Origin: Ciona intestinalis
Taxonomy: Eukaryota; Chordata; Ascidiacea; Phlebobranchia; Cionidae
Direction of reading: 5' to 3'
DNA length: 64,000 nucleotides
NCBI RefSeq assembly: GCF_000224145.3
Contig: NC_020179.2
Coordinates: 3,127,885-3,191,884, forward strand
The position numbers were made by a program, and so were the translations under genes. This document shows positions 1 to 14,000 of the stretch, one piece after another. Every line of letters begins with the position of its first letter. Positions within the stretch are counted from its first letter, which is position 1. Under the pieces are notes generated by a model that had not been told where the DNA came from, made no database searches, and was given only the letters and a program-made list of their open reading frames with translations.

Positions 1-65
1 GGTTTTATAATTCATTTATTGTTCTTTGTTTACTACCAAATGGGACGATAAAATAGAACGAAAGT
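1..65 (-). mobile_element. MITE family A, cut by the window start
   Basis: Only the end beginning GGTTTTATAATTC and containing TTTACTACCAAATGGGACGA is inside the window. Confidence 0.7.
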
Positions 66-471
66 ATATCCCGAGATAACATGGTAGAATTTCAATATTT
101 TGTTATATCTCACGGAATAGCATTAGCATGGTTAAACTGTCACGTATATACTGTGTGCTTATTGCTGATACAGTAAGCTTTGTGAGTGAAATTGAAATGT
201 ATAAGCGAGGTATTATAGTAGGTTGTGGTAAAATGTACCATGTTTTTTGTTGTAAATCCTAATCTTATTTAGGATTACTGTAATTAATGTTTGTATTTCG
301 GAATAACTTTCTATATAAACTACATAAGCAAGTTATTATAGTATAGTTTGTGATAAGATGTACCATTTTTAAAAATCCCTATAAAGAAAAATACCGTTTG
401 TATTTCGGGCTTTTATGTACATAGTTCATCGTAAAGTTTAGCACCTTAACAGTTTACTACGAACATTCCAG

Positions 472-2264
<1,793 letters not shown>

Positions 2265-2370
2265 GCTGAATATCGCCACCCAGCAGTTCAACTCCAGGTC
2301 ACAATCGACCGCTGTGCGGCGCCCGTGCACCACGCGGATCACTTGACCTATCCTTTTCTTAACAGCCAAT

Positions 2371-2376
2371 AATAAA
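2371..2376 (+). terminator. Candidate poly(A) signal of the TEAD gene
   Basis: AATAAA lies 107 nt after the TEAD stop codon in the expected orientation. It is the first canonical hexamer after the stop. Its use is inferred. Confidence 0.45.
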
Positions 2377-3222
2377 ATCCGAGAATTCGGTATCCCGTCC
2401 CGGGAGTTATATGTTTTTGCAAGAGGCGTGCCTTTTTCATTCATCAGGGTCCTGTCCCCTTGGTTTTTAAACGGTGACGTCACAGCGCCTCACCCCTATA
2501 TATGCAATCATATTGTGTCGTGAAAGAGGTGCCTGTTACGGTATAAATGTAACCGCGTCAATCCGCTTTCTTGCTTTTCGGTTCACGGCGCTATAAGCAC
2601 GATTTTTTTCACCGAGGCTGTCTTGGTACACATTCTCGTACAGTTTTCAGTTTAAAAGACACTCCCAGCGCAAAGGGGCCATTGCCACAATGGAGCTTTT
2701 TCTATAAGACGAAATAGAACAACTGAAAACTTCTTCGATTTTCTCGAATTTTCGAAGAGCCTCGCTGTGGTTTCAGTAAGTCCACTTGCATTTTTATTAA
2801 TACCAAGAACACTATCGTTGTTTCACTTTTTCTGCGTTTTTGTTCCAGATCTTATTCGTTATTTTGCGCTGTTTTCTTTTCACTTTGGCGACCCGTTTAG
2901 ATGATTTTAAGTGTAATGCTATATGTTTATATTTTAATTTTAAATTTTGTAATTGTGTTGCATTTTTACGGTCGCCATTTGCTTTTACCTTTTCGGTACT
3001 AACACGCTTTTACCGTTGCGGCCACTAAAGTTTCAAATGTGTGACGTCACACTGGTGACGTCATCCCTTTATTTCCATTTCTCTTCGTGTACGGTACGCG
3101 CGTGTTTGCGCAAATACACCCAAACTCACAATGCAGATTTTCAATTAAACACTTATTTAAAACACCTTTAATGAGATTCCTTTAAATTATAGGATTCGAA
3201 CCAAACAGTTTAACGTTGTATA

Positions 3223-3410
3223 TATAGTAGGGTGGGGAAAATGGGACGCCTATTCATTCCACTTTCTCGTCCCATTTGGTACTGAACAAAGAACATTCGA
3301 AGAATTTAAAACCGTATTCTCACGATAGACCGTTGCAATCGTTTGAAACGCGAACAGGATATTTAGATGTTATGTGTTAAATTTGTTCTATCTTTCCCTA
3401 CAGTAGTATA
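3223..3410 (+). mobile_element. MITE family A, upstream of the LamG gene
   Basis: Intact, with TATATAGTAGGGTGGGG at the left end and CCCTACAGTAGTATATA at the right. Confidence 0.85.
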
Positions 3411-3613
3411 TATCGTCGGATAGTTTAATTAAAATACCGCAACGGACGATTTAAGTGCAGAGCGCCTTTACGCGTACGCGTGTTTAATAATTACTTGCGC
3501 CCTTTTAAGTCCAAGTAAAGTACGACCGTTACATGTGCATCTTAAGCAGCGGTTTTGTGGCTAGTCACTTCAGCTTTACTTGCTATAGTAGCAGCAAGTC
3601 TGAGTTTGACATG

Positions 3614-3855
3614 TGGCAAAAATGAATCTAACTTGGAATAGAAAGGTTAGAATAGCCATACCTCTTTATATGTTTATGGATTACAAGTTTTGTAATGGTC
3701 AAACAAAACGTATTTATACGCCTACTAATGCTATATCGACACAGGTGAGACCATCTTGTAATTTATAACTAGATTTGATGATTTAGATCTCGCTTTATTT
3801 TAAATTCCAATTTTAAAATTTACAAAATGCTGTTTACTTAGAAATTTTATACTAG
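3614..3855 (+). repeat. Block of about 240 bp repeated in inverse orientation at 21912-22155
   Basis: From GGCAAAAATGAATCTAACTT through the TTTAGATCTCGCTTT stretch to about GTTTACTTAGAAATT, this block closely matches the reverse complement of 21912-22155, with scattered substitutions and small indels. It contains no long open frame. It lies 300-540 bp upstream of the LamG start codon. It could be a dispersed repeat, a non-coding RNA gene or a promoter module. Confidence 0.7.
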
Positions 3856-4155
3856 GTAGCAAGATCTGGAGAATGCGAAATTTACGGCTGTATAATTTTT
3901 GAAATAAAACACATTCAGAACAATATTGTGAAAATGATTTTCATACATGCATTTTCCACGCATTCTGTGCATATGACGCACAGCATCACGCTTGTGTCGC
4001 AACAATTGTAATTTTACCACAGCATCAGCTGACGTCTGGAAATATGTCTCGTGTTATGTTATTGCAAAACATAGTGTAGTGTAGGTGTATGTGTCTGTAT
4101 TATAAAGCCACGCATTTTGGTAAACGGCATTGTTAGTGCTACTGTCGTCATAATC

Positions 4156-7100
4156 ATGAAGTTTAGACATCCTGGAATGTTAATGTTCCTTCTGTGCCTA
4201 AAATTTGCAAATGGTAAATTGAGCTAGAACAGTATTTTGTATTGTTTATAATCTATATAGCGTTTTGAGACTAATACATTTATAGCAACGATAAATGTAA
4301 CCTGCTGGCAATATATTTTCTAAAGAGTGAGGTGGGGGAAATGGGACACCTTTTAACTCTATTATCTCGTCCCATTTAGTAGTAAACAAAGAATAGTTAA
4401 AGAATTATAAAACTATATCCTCACGACTCCTATAGACCGCTGTTGATTTAATAAAACACATCAAAATATTTGGATATTATGTGCTAAAACTGTCCCATTC
4501 TACCCCACAATACTACATATATAAGAATATAGAAACAAACTTAAGCGTATGCTTACTTTTACGTTGTGTTTTCGTTGCAAATACTAACTAAACCTATGTA
4601 TTATTACAGCTATTACACCCGATGTATATTGGTCAATGAACAAACTAGTTCATAATACTACAGTTCAATTACCACCTGATATAGGAAATCCTAATGTATT
4701 TACTGGTGTCGCGTCCCAAAATGATTCAGGTAATTGTTTTTATTTTTTTAGAACTGAACTCATTAGACTAGGTATTTTAAAATACTATATATTATTGTGG
4801 GGTAAGATGGGATACCGTTACCACCTAACTCCCATATTTTCTGATCGTCTTTTTGACAATTAACATTACTCTTAAGTTTAGTAGGGGTGCAGTTATAAGA
4901 TTAAGTCGAATTTCTTAATTTACTTCCAAATGTGACGATAAAAGTAAATGAATACATTAGCCATCTTACCCTACTGTACTATAAGTTAATTTATTTAATA
5001 AAGCATGTAATATTACTGTAAAAACGTGTTGCTACTTTTTAAACGATTTTTCTGCTAACTTAAAATATTTATTAGGCTTTCGGAACGTTCAGTAACAAAT
5101 TTTAACGCTATTTTAGAATCGTAAGAATACAGTTTTATAAATTCTATATAAATGAATGTAACTTACTTGATCCTCGCGTGGCCGGAAACCGACAGTCGTT
5201 ATCACACGGATGTTCATTCACCTCGTGCCAGTTTACGAGTTAGGAGTTATACCATCTATGTGTTTTGGAACGGCGTCCTGGCAGCTTTTAAAATTCATCT
5301 CTTCATTTATTTCATGCAAAATACCATTATTTCTAATATGTATTGTTTCACAGTATTGGTGGATGGGATCATAGATAAAGCAATCATTATACGCCGAGGT
5401 TTTGAATTCCCAGAAGTAAGAAACAGTCCTAATGCGGATTGCTTTAAAGACCCATTGGAGTGCACAGGTATACGAATGACAGAACTTTAATGTATTTATA
5501 TAGAATGGTGGGGAAAGATGGGACACTCTTTCATTCTATTTACTCGTCCCATTTGGTATAGTAAACAAAGAACATCATTCGAAGAATTGTAAAACTGTAT
5601 TCCCACGACTTCCAAAGCCCGTTGGTCATTGTTCAAAAAACACGTTCAGGATGAACTGTATGTGCTAAAGGTGATGTCCCATCTTACCCCACAGTACTAG
5701 ATCTAATTGTTTATTAAAATTCAATAGTTTTGGAATAAGATGGCACATGTTTTCATTTTATTTTATCGTTCCATTTGGTAGTAAAACAGAATTATATAAT
5801 TATATTCTCATGACTCTAAAAGAGCGTTGTTATTTGTTAAACACGATCATGAAATATATTAGTACAAAATGTGTCCTAGCTTAATCAATCGTGTGTTGGG
5901 CTGGAGCAGACGAGACACCTTTGGCACATAATATCCAAATATTCCGATCATGTTTTAATAAATTAACAACGATTTGTGGTAGTCATAAAGATACGGTTTT
6001 ATAATTCTTTTGATTTTTTTTTTGTTTTTCACCAAATGGGTCAAGAAAATAGAATAAAATGTGTCCCACCTCCCCCCGTTCTCTAATATATACTGTTTTA
6101 TGTATAACATATTGATTGTTTTGTTTACAGGTGGTTTAAGTTTTGCTGTGTGGGCGAATTTTCTGTCAGTTCCATCATACGGTGACTCGTGTATCTTGTC
6201 CACTTCCTGGTTATGTAATCACATGGTTCCAGGTGTTGTAATATCTGTTTCATCAAACGCAATAAATGCTGCAATTCGACCGTCAATAGGTAATGTACTC
6301 ACAGAGTTAGATTTATGGTAATTCGTGAATAGGCACGAGGTGTGTGAAACATAACACCCGTGTTGTAACAAATTACAGATACACAGTACAAAAAATGAAA
6401 AAAATATCCGCTAAAATAAGTTACATTCTTTATACGTGGTAACTCTTAAGCACGAGGTGTGTGAAACAGAACACCCGTGTTATAACGACTGTCGTTGTCC
6501 CGCTCTTTGAGTAAAAATAAGTTCGATTTTTTCGTTCTATACTATAGTATGGTGGGGAAAGATGGGACACTTTTAGCACATAATATCCAGATATCCTGAT
6601 GATCGTATTTTAAACATTTAACAACGGTATATAAGAGACATGGAGATACGGTTTTATAATTCTTTAAATGTTCTTTGTTCGCTAACAAATGGGATGAGGA
6701 AATATATTATGTAAAAGGTGTCCCATCTTCCTCCACCCTACTATATTATACTAGTTGTTGCACAGTTTTGATTGGATCGGACTGTTTGTTTTTAGCAGCG
6801 GAGATACAAACACTTTTTTCTTGTCGCTTACTGATAAATATGTTGCAATATCTTGCGGTGATACATAGCCATATAGTAGGGTGGGGGAAGATGCGATGCC
6901 TTTAGCACATCTTATTCAAATGAAAGTCGCCAAGATATGGTTTTATAATTCTTTGATTATTCTTTGTTCACTACCAAATAGGACAAAAATATATTTAAAA
7001 AAGTCTACCAAGAGTAGACACCTTTAGCACATAATATCCAAATATTCAGATCGTGTTTTAAACAATTAACAACGCTTAATGGGAGTCGTGACGATATGGT

Positions 7101-9880
7101 TTTATAATTCTTTGTATGTACGAAATGGGACGAGAAAATAAAATAAAAAGTCTCCATTCTTTCCTTACCCTATACTGTTAGTAATTTAAAATCAACGCTA
7201 TAGTTTAAAGTTCGATCATGATACTATAGCTAAAGCACACGGATTAAGAATTTTTGAACCCTTACTAAATACTAATACTTTTAGGGGTGGAATATTTGGC
7301 CAACATTTCGTTTGCGAACGTTGGATTCGGAACTTGGAGCCATATTGCCGTCACGTGGAACAAGAAAGATGGAATGGAAGTAATATAGACTTAACCAGTT
7401 TGTTTGGATGTACCTTAGGGGTTGATTGTTTTAATGTATATACTGCTTTGGGTAATTGCCTATGCTAGTATATAGAAGAATCTTTTGGGCCAACCCCACC
7501 CCTTAAAGTCCTTGGGGGACAACGGGACATGCAAATTCTTTTTGTTTGTGTACCTATTTATTTATACAGCACTGTGGGGTAAGATTGATATACCGTTAGT
7601 TCATAGTATCCAGTATTCCAAAACACGTTTCCAACAGTCTGTAAATATACTTTTTTAATACGAAATAGAATAATGTGAAAGAATGAGAACATGGACCTTT
7701 TTACTCCAAACAATATCCAAAATTAAATTTTCCAAAAACTGGTCTTACAACTTTAAATTTTAACACCTCCGTTAAGGCTATTGGGAAAACTAAATTAGTC
7801 TTATGGCTCGTTTGTTTTTGCATGGCGGTTAGTTCTTTATAGTTATTATTTTATGAATTTATTTTCTGCCTACAACTCATTTCTTAACACGTTTTTTTTT
7901 CAGTTGTTTATAAACGGGTCAACTGCTGAAACTAGCAGTAGCATTGTAAATAAGAAGAACAACACAGCATTGTTCGCAAAGTTAAGGTTCGGATACTTTG
8001 TTTCATATGCGAAACTGAAAATGGACGAAGTGAAAATTTGGTATCGAAAATTATCCCTGACCGAGGTAGTACAGTCTATGTATCACGTTAATTGGACAGC
8101 AACGACGACTGAGCCAGGTAAAAATTACCTACAATGCTATAACATATAGTAGGGTGGGGAAAGACGGGACAATTTTATAGCACTATATCCTGATCGTGTT
8201 GTCAACAATTAACAACGGTTTATGGGAGTCGTGAGGATACGGTTTAATAATTGTTTAAATGTTCTTTGTTTACTACCAAATGGGAACAGAGAAAATAGAA
8301 TGAAAAGGTGTCCCATCTTCCCCCACTCTAATATATGACATGTTCATACCACACATTTTTTATGATTTAAAATTATTTTCCTTTGAGGGCCAAATAACCC
8401 TTAAGTTAAACAGTTAACTGCCGAATTATTTTTTCAGAATTTTTAATTTTTGATCAGGTCTAACCTAATTTCTTTTTTAAATCATGCTATTTATGATGTC
8501 ATCAAAATTCTAATGACGTCATAATGATTTTTTGAAATTACATATTTAAATTATTATATAGTAGGGTGGGGGAAGATGGGACACCTTTGTTAATTGTTAG
8601 AAACACAAACAGGATATTTGGATATTATGTGCTAAAGGTATCCCATCTTTCACACCATCCTACTATATAGTTCTGGTATATATAATTTTTATAAACAATA
8701 CAGATATCATAACTACCGTATCATCTTCAATTGCTCCTGCATCCTTGATGTATTCTACCACCCCAACATCAGGTACAACAATTACCCACAAAGTAACTTA
8801 CATGGTAACTCGTAAGCTGGCATGAGGTGTATAAAACAGAACACGTGTTTTATATCGACCGTCGTTTGCTAGGCACGCGAGGATAAATAAGTTACATATG
8901 TGATAACTCATGTGCTAGCACGAGATGTATGAAACAGAACACACCCGTGTTATAACGACTGTCGTTTTTCGGCCACATGAGGATAAAACAAGTTTCATTC
9001 ATTCATTCATTCATTAAGATGTAATTGAATTAAATTCAGTTAACGTGGCGGACAACAACAGTGATATCACCACGGATGTTCTGTTTTAAAACAGCGTGCT
9101 CGCTTACGAGTTAATACCACGTATATAAACATGTTTACATAGGGAATTTCAAAGTTATAATGCAGATATAAATTAACCATGCATTAAACAAAAGTCTTCC
9201 ACCATAAATTTTACACTAGAAATTATAATGTATATACATGTTAGTTTGACACCTTAATATAACTCGTATTGTTTAACTACAGAAACAACTTCATACCAAT
9301 CGCGAACCAACTCAACAGAACTTACTACGACTGCAATAAAACGTAAGTTAAGTTTTTTTTATAACAGTTGACATAAATAGATATAGGTATACCATGTAAA
9401 TTAGTGGTTCTTAAACCGTTTTGTGTGCTTTACCATTTTAACAAAGATGCTTATCAGATTTACCCCAATAGGTAATATGGCGATCATTTATTAAAAAGCA
9501 AAAAAAACTAATTACATTGATGCGACGGATGCGCTAACTTTTGGGCGACGAGTTTTTCAAAGTCTGGTTTATTACTACAATTAGCCAATTTTCTGACTCA
9601 TCAATGGATGAGGAGTTTGATTGGTATCTCATTTACACCAGTTTAAGAAATGCTGATGTAAATAGTACGAAATTAATACATCTTATATTCGCTCTAAGCT
9701 ACGGGATCGAACAGTTACCGTTACGCGATTCTTGCCGGCTGTATTGTCGCAATATTGGTGGTTCTATTTATTCTGCTTCTGCTCTGGCGCCGCAACCAAG
9801 CAAAGAAAAGAGGTTTTCTTGCTGTACCGAACGAAAGGACGACTACAAGCGTTATGTCCGACCATAGTTTTTCGTTGTAA
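4156..9880 (+). CDS. Single-pass membrane protein with laminin-G-like ectodomain, 356 aa
   Basis: Exons 4156-4213, 4610-4729, 5354-5467, 6131-6289, 7285-7379, 7904-8117, 8704-8772, 9283-9342 and 9699-9880 (TAA at 9878) keep phase throughout and total 1071 nt. The first exon encodes a signal peptide (MKFRHPGMLMFLLCLKFANA). A LamG/concanavalin-like fold follows at about residues 20-245; its marks are DVYWSMNKLV at the start, GLSFAVWANF, FGTWSHIAVTWNKKDG and the closing MDEVKIWYRKLS. Next comes a Ser/Thr-rich, probably O-glycosylated stalk (about 250-297). One transmembrane helix (ILAGCIVAILVVLFILLLLW) precedes the basic stop-transfer RRNQAKKR and a tail of about 35 residues. The last acceptor, AG at 9697-9698, was chosen because only this frame yields the helix. 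The protein is probably a cell-surface adhesion or recognition molecule, but no named family was recognised. Several introns hold MITEs. Confidence 0.85.
4326..4518 (+). mobile_element. MITE family A, LamG intron 1
   Basis: Left end degraded to GAGTGAGGTGGGGG; right end CCCATTCTACCCCACAATAC. Confidence 0.8.
5498..5701 (+). mobile_element. MITE family A, LamG intron 3
   Basis: Starts about 30 nt after the exon 3 donor. A second, inverted copy follows at about 5891-6090 in the same intron. Confidence 0.82.
6543..6746 (-). mobile_element. MITE family A, LamG intron 4
   Basis: Intact. A compound of two partial copies lies just downstream at 6871-7178. Confidence 0.82.
8145..8335 (-). mobile_element. 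MITE family A, LamG intron 6
   Basis: Intact and begins about 28 nt after the exon 6 donor. An internally deleted copy that keeps both ends follows at 8556-8668. Confidence 0.85.
8780..9021 (+). repeat. Two SINE 3' parts in tandem with (ATTC)n tail, LamG gene intron
   Basis: Two successive 3' modules, each with CGAGGTGTATGAAACAGAAC-like and GACTGTCGTTT-like sequence. The second ends in four ATTC units at 9000-9020. Confidence 0.75.
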
Positions 9881-10276
9881 ACGAGTAAACAATTTTGCAT
9901 GAAAATTAATGTAACTTAATTATCCTCGCGTGAACGGCAATGTTTTACTTTGGAGGTAATCATTTTTTTTTCTGTTTCTCAACTTTCGAATTCGTAAACT
10001 CTCGTTGTTTTGATGGGGGCGGGGCGCTTTATAACCGCAACAACCAAATTGATTTCTTAAATAGAGACTATAGGTATAGTATATAAGCCCCATATGACTT
10101 TCCAAATTCCTTGGGTGTATTTTGCAGTTGGACTATACCAATATACATTTTGAAAAAGTGACTATATGATTTTAAATCTGTTCCCGAGAATACCTTCTTA
10201 AATGCTCCGCCATGTTTGGTCCCTAAAACCACATTTATAACATCTGAAATTATCCGTTTCTGTTCATATGTTTTTA

Positions 10277-10282
10277 ATAAAT
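10277..10282 (+). terminator. Candidate poly(A) signal of the LamG gene
   Basis: AATAAA lies about 400 nt after the LamG stop codon. Further AATAAA-like runs near 10390-10410 are alternatives. Confidence 0.3.
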
Positions 10283-10461
10283 AGATAACTTTTTTCTTTG
10301 AGTTTTTTTCAGTTTGACCCGGTTTTTTTTGTGCACGGCAATGTAGTTTTTTATTTTAATTTGTGATTATTTCGGCGGTATAATAGGATGAATAAAAATG
10401 TTAAATAAAAGCAAATTAAAAGGCCCGGGTATGCATAAAGCAAAGCTTATCAATCGAATAA

Positions 10462-10659
10462 TACAGTAGGGAGGGGGAAGACGGGACACCTTTTACCTCT
10501 ATTTTCTCGCCCCGTTTAGTAGTAAACAAAGAACATTCAAGAAATTATAAAACTATATGCCCAAGACTCCCATTGACCGTTAGTAATTGTTTAAAACAGG
10601 ATCAGGATATTTAGATATTATGTGCTAAAGGTGTCCCATCTTCCCCCACCCCGCTATAT
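10462..10659 (+). mobile_element. MITE family A, reference copy
   Basis: About 200 bp with terminal inverted repeats GGGTGGGGGAAGATGGGACA followed by CCTTT, bounded by TATAGTA/TACTATA (a TA target site is likely). Internal landmarks on the plus orientation are CGTCCCATTTGGTAGTAAAC, AAAGAACATTC, CTCACGACTCCCATAGACCG, GTTGTTAATTGTTTAAAACA and GATCAGGATATTTGGATATT. There is no coding capacity. About 45 copies or fragments in both orientations occur in the window, nearly all in introns and intergenic DNA. A divergent subfamily (B) has ATACCGTTAGCACATAATAT and AACGCTCTTTTAGAGTCGTG, for example at 19917-20113, 27100-27280 and 27520-27725. Confidence 0.9.
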
Positions 10660-10796
10660 TACATAATATGCTGTATGATGCATAGCGAATGATTTGCATA
10701 AAACTAAGTACAGTCAATAGGCATTTACACCATTTCATTTTAAAAAATGACAAATATTATATTTGTTTTATTCGAATTTTGTGCTATATGTCTATA

Positions 10797-10993
10797 CTAT
10801 AGTAGGATGGGGGAAGACGAGACACCTTTTCTTTCTATTTTTTCGTCCTATTTGGTAGTAAACAAAGAACATTCAAAGAATTATATACCGTGTCCTCGCG
10901 ACTACTTTATACCGCTGTTAGTTTTTCAAAACCGATCAGAATATTTTGATATTATGTGCCAAATGCGTCCCATCTTTCCCCACCCTACTGTAT
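10797..10993 (+). mobile_element. MITE family A, LamG-FMO intergenic
   Basis: Intact second copy, 137 bp after the reference copy and in the same orientation. Confidence 0.85.
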
Positions 10994-11099
10994 AATGTTT
11001 CGTTATATTTATACATATGCAGCGAAGCTATTATAATATCAATCAGCAATATTTGCAGCAGCAGGTCTTACGAATACGTTTTGTACAGATATGCAAATG

Positions 11100-14000
11100 T
11101 TAGTAATAATTATTAAATACAAAGTATATAACCGTTGCTATTACAACTACTATAAAGTAAGACCACCATCCGGTTTTCTTCTCTTCGTGCATAGGAAGAC
11201 ATTTTAAGGGATGCAACATTCGTTCTGTTTGCGTCATAATGGCCTCTCTAGCGCCACTCCATTTGCCCGGTCCAACTAAGCGGTATTGGTATCCAGTGCA
11301 GTACTCAAAAAACATCTGAAATTCGCGATGTAGAAATAAGTGCATGGAAAATAGTATTTTTTATTGACCAAGTAGGGTGGGGGTATGAGACACATTTAGC
11401 ACATAATATCAAAATGTCCTGATCGTGATTGAAACAAATGACAACGGTCTATATAGGAATCGTGAGGATACGGTTTAATTACTCTTGAATGTTCTTTGTT
11501 TACTACTAAATGGGGCAAAAAAGTTGAATGAAAAGGTGTCCCATCTTTTCCCACTCTACTATAATTAACGCTAAAATCCAACAAAGTTTTGCGCGTTTAC
11601 TATAAATGAGAACGCTTTCACATTACCCATACAAACGCATAAAAGACTTAACCCATTACAAAACGGTTGTTTAGAAAATTACTGAGTTTTTCGTCAGAGA
11701 ACTCGTTAAGTTGATTTATTTACCTTCTTTGCCAGCGGTAGATCTGTAAGAGCAATTCTCCATAAATTTGGTTTACACCCAATTTCCTTGGCAAGAAAAT
11801 CCATATACGGTATATGGTCCACCTAAATTAGAACAAACATCACATTTGTATTAATCTCTTTCAAAATAATTAACCGACACCTTATATTAAACATCCGCAA
11901 AATTTAAGATTGGGAGAGCTTATACCTCAATGGTGTGCCGCTGACTTTCGTAGTAATGACTCTTCATTTGTTTGTGTTTTTCTTCGACTTGGTTTCGCAT
12001 TTCTCTTTCTGACGGCAGCTTCGATAAACCTTAAAATTAATAACTGTTGTTTAAACGCGTGTGGTATTTCCAGCTAAGATTAATTATGAGGTTTTGCTTT
12101 GGCCACACACGAAGCGTTGTTGATTTGATCCAATCCGGTAGTTTCTTATGGATTGTCTAAATTATCAACCATACATTATAACAAATTAAATCAAAAAACA
12201 TAATTATCCACAAAATGCATAGGTGGTAACTCCTAAGCGAAAAAAAAAAACGATTACTGCGTTGTAGGTTACTTGTATACAACTTCTTCAGTATAATCTA
12301 TATAGCCTATAATTTTTGATCCAGCCTATAGCGGTAACATAAAAACAGAAAATAAATAAATAAAAATTTACATTTATGGTAACTCGTAAGCTAGCACGAG
12401 GTTTATGAAACAAAACACCCGTGTCATAACCAAAGTTAGTTGGACATAACGACTGTCATTTGTCGGCCACGCCTGGATAGAGCAGTTTACATTCATTTAC
12501 TCATAGCAAGTTTTTGTGTATGACATACCTTTAAAAACTCTGGTCGCCCATCTTGACTGCATTTCAGCCAACGGGTTGACAGTTGCAAGAGCTTGTACGT
12601 GTCCAATCATACAAAGTGTGTTATGTTTCACTGATAGCGGCCACATCATTTGGTAAACGTCCGTTGATGTCTTATTTCGAAACTATTTGAATATTTCGTA
12701 TATTATTTATACCAGAATCAAGTACAAAACAGGTAATCGACAAAAATTGAAACCAACAAATTTGGTTTTGTAAGATATATATTTTTCGCCCAAAATGGCG
12801 CCATCAGTCTATTTTTAAATAGAAAGATTTTAGTTTCGTTTTAACACGATAACTTAAAGATATACGCAGTGTGTGGTTACGTATACAGTTTATTAAACTG
12901 TGTAGTTAGTATCTACTTTTTTAGTATATGTAAATATTATGCATATAGCATTTTTTATGAGAGTTATAATAGTTTGCTAATTAAGGTTCAAATCCTAGTT
13001 TCTCGTTGTTTTAAACAACCTATACAAAATAGCTTACGTTAATTAGAGAGTCTTTCAAAAACGGGAAACTGAAAACATATCCCGTTGCGAACACCACAGC
13101 GTCTGCCTTCACTTCGGAGCCGTCAACGAAAACCACGGAATCTTCTTTAAACCGCTGAACGTTTGGTTTCATGGTGACTGATCCGTTTAAAATACGATCC
13201 GGTAGAGCTGAGGTTATCAGAGGATGCTGCAAAAAAAAAACAAGTAGCAATGAACTTATTTGCCACGGTATGTGTATTGCTTCGTTTAGTTATAAATATC
13301 CATTGCATTTTTTTTATTTTGTTTGATTTAGCGCAAATATTCTAAAAATACGATAGCACATAACGTGATATTGTTAAACAAACATAAGAAGTTAACTTAA
13401 TGTATGTAAGAAAATGTAACTGCCTTAACCCACGTGCCTAGACAGTCGTTATAACACGGTTGTATACACCTCGTGTCAGCTTACGATTAACCATGTATGT
13501 TACTTTGTGAGTTCTTGTTTTTTATGTATGGCCGACAATCTAGCTAGACAACTCATTAGTGACCACTGGGTTGAAGCAATTGACATTAAGTGTCTTGCCT
13601 AAGGACACATACGTCCACAATGCTGGTAGCAGCGACGAGCCTTTGTTTTATACATCTCGTGTCAGCTTACGAGTTACCACGTATGATACTTAGGTTGTAT
13701 GTAATTTGTGTACTTGGTTTAAAGGGCCATTTTTTGGTTTGATTCCCCAGTTTGCATGATCAAGTACACCGTTAAGTGAAGCCTCTAGTTCAGCTCTTGT
13801 GTAAGATTCCGGTAGAATAGACATTCTTAAAAGGTTGTATCTGAAACGAAATTGTGTTCACTAAGGGCGTTCATTGAAATTATAGTATTATTGTATACGC
13901 AGATGTGTTTCATTAAGCTTCCAAATTTGCACATTATTGAGTGTATAATGATAATTGCATTTAAATTACTAGCAAGAATGAAAATACCGTATAGGTTAAA

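Larger units (their letters stand above)
2400..4155. other. Intergenic region between TEAD and the LamG gene
   Basis: No exon with family similarity was found here. The region holds CRE-like TGACGTCA-type palindromes near 3040-3062, one MITE (3223-3410) and the block at 3614-3855 that is repeated upstream of the FMO gene. Short open frames around 2840-3170 have no recognisable content. Confidence 0.5.
9881..11099. other. Intergenic region between convergent LamG and FMO genes
   Basis: Contains 3' flanking DNA of both genes, candidate poly(A) hexamers (10277-10282 for the LamG gene) and two intact MITEs (10462-10659, 10797-10993). No coding signal is seen. Confidence 0.5.
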
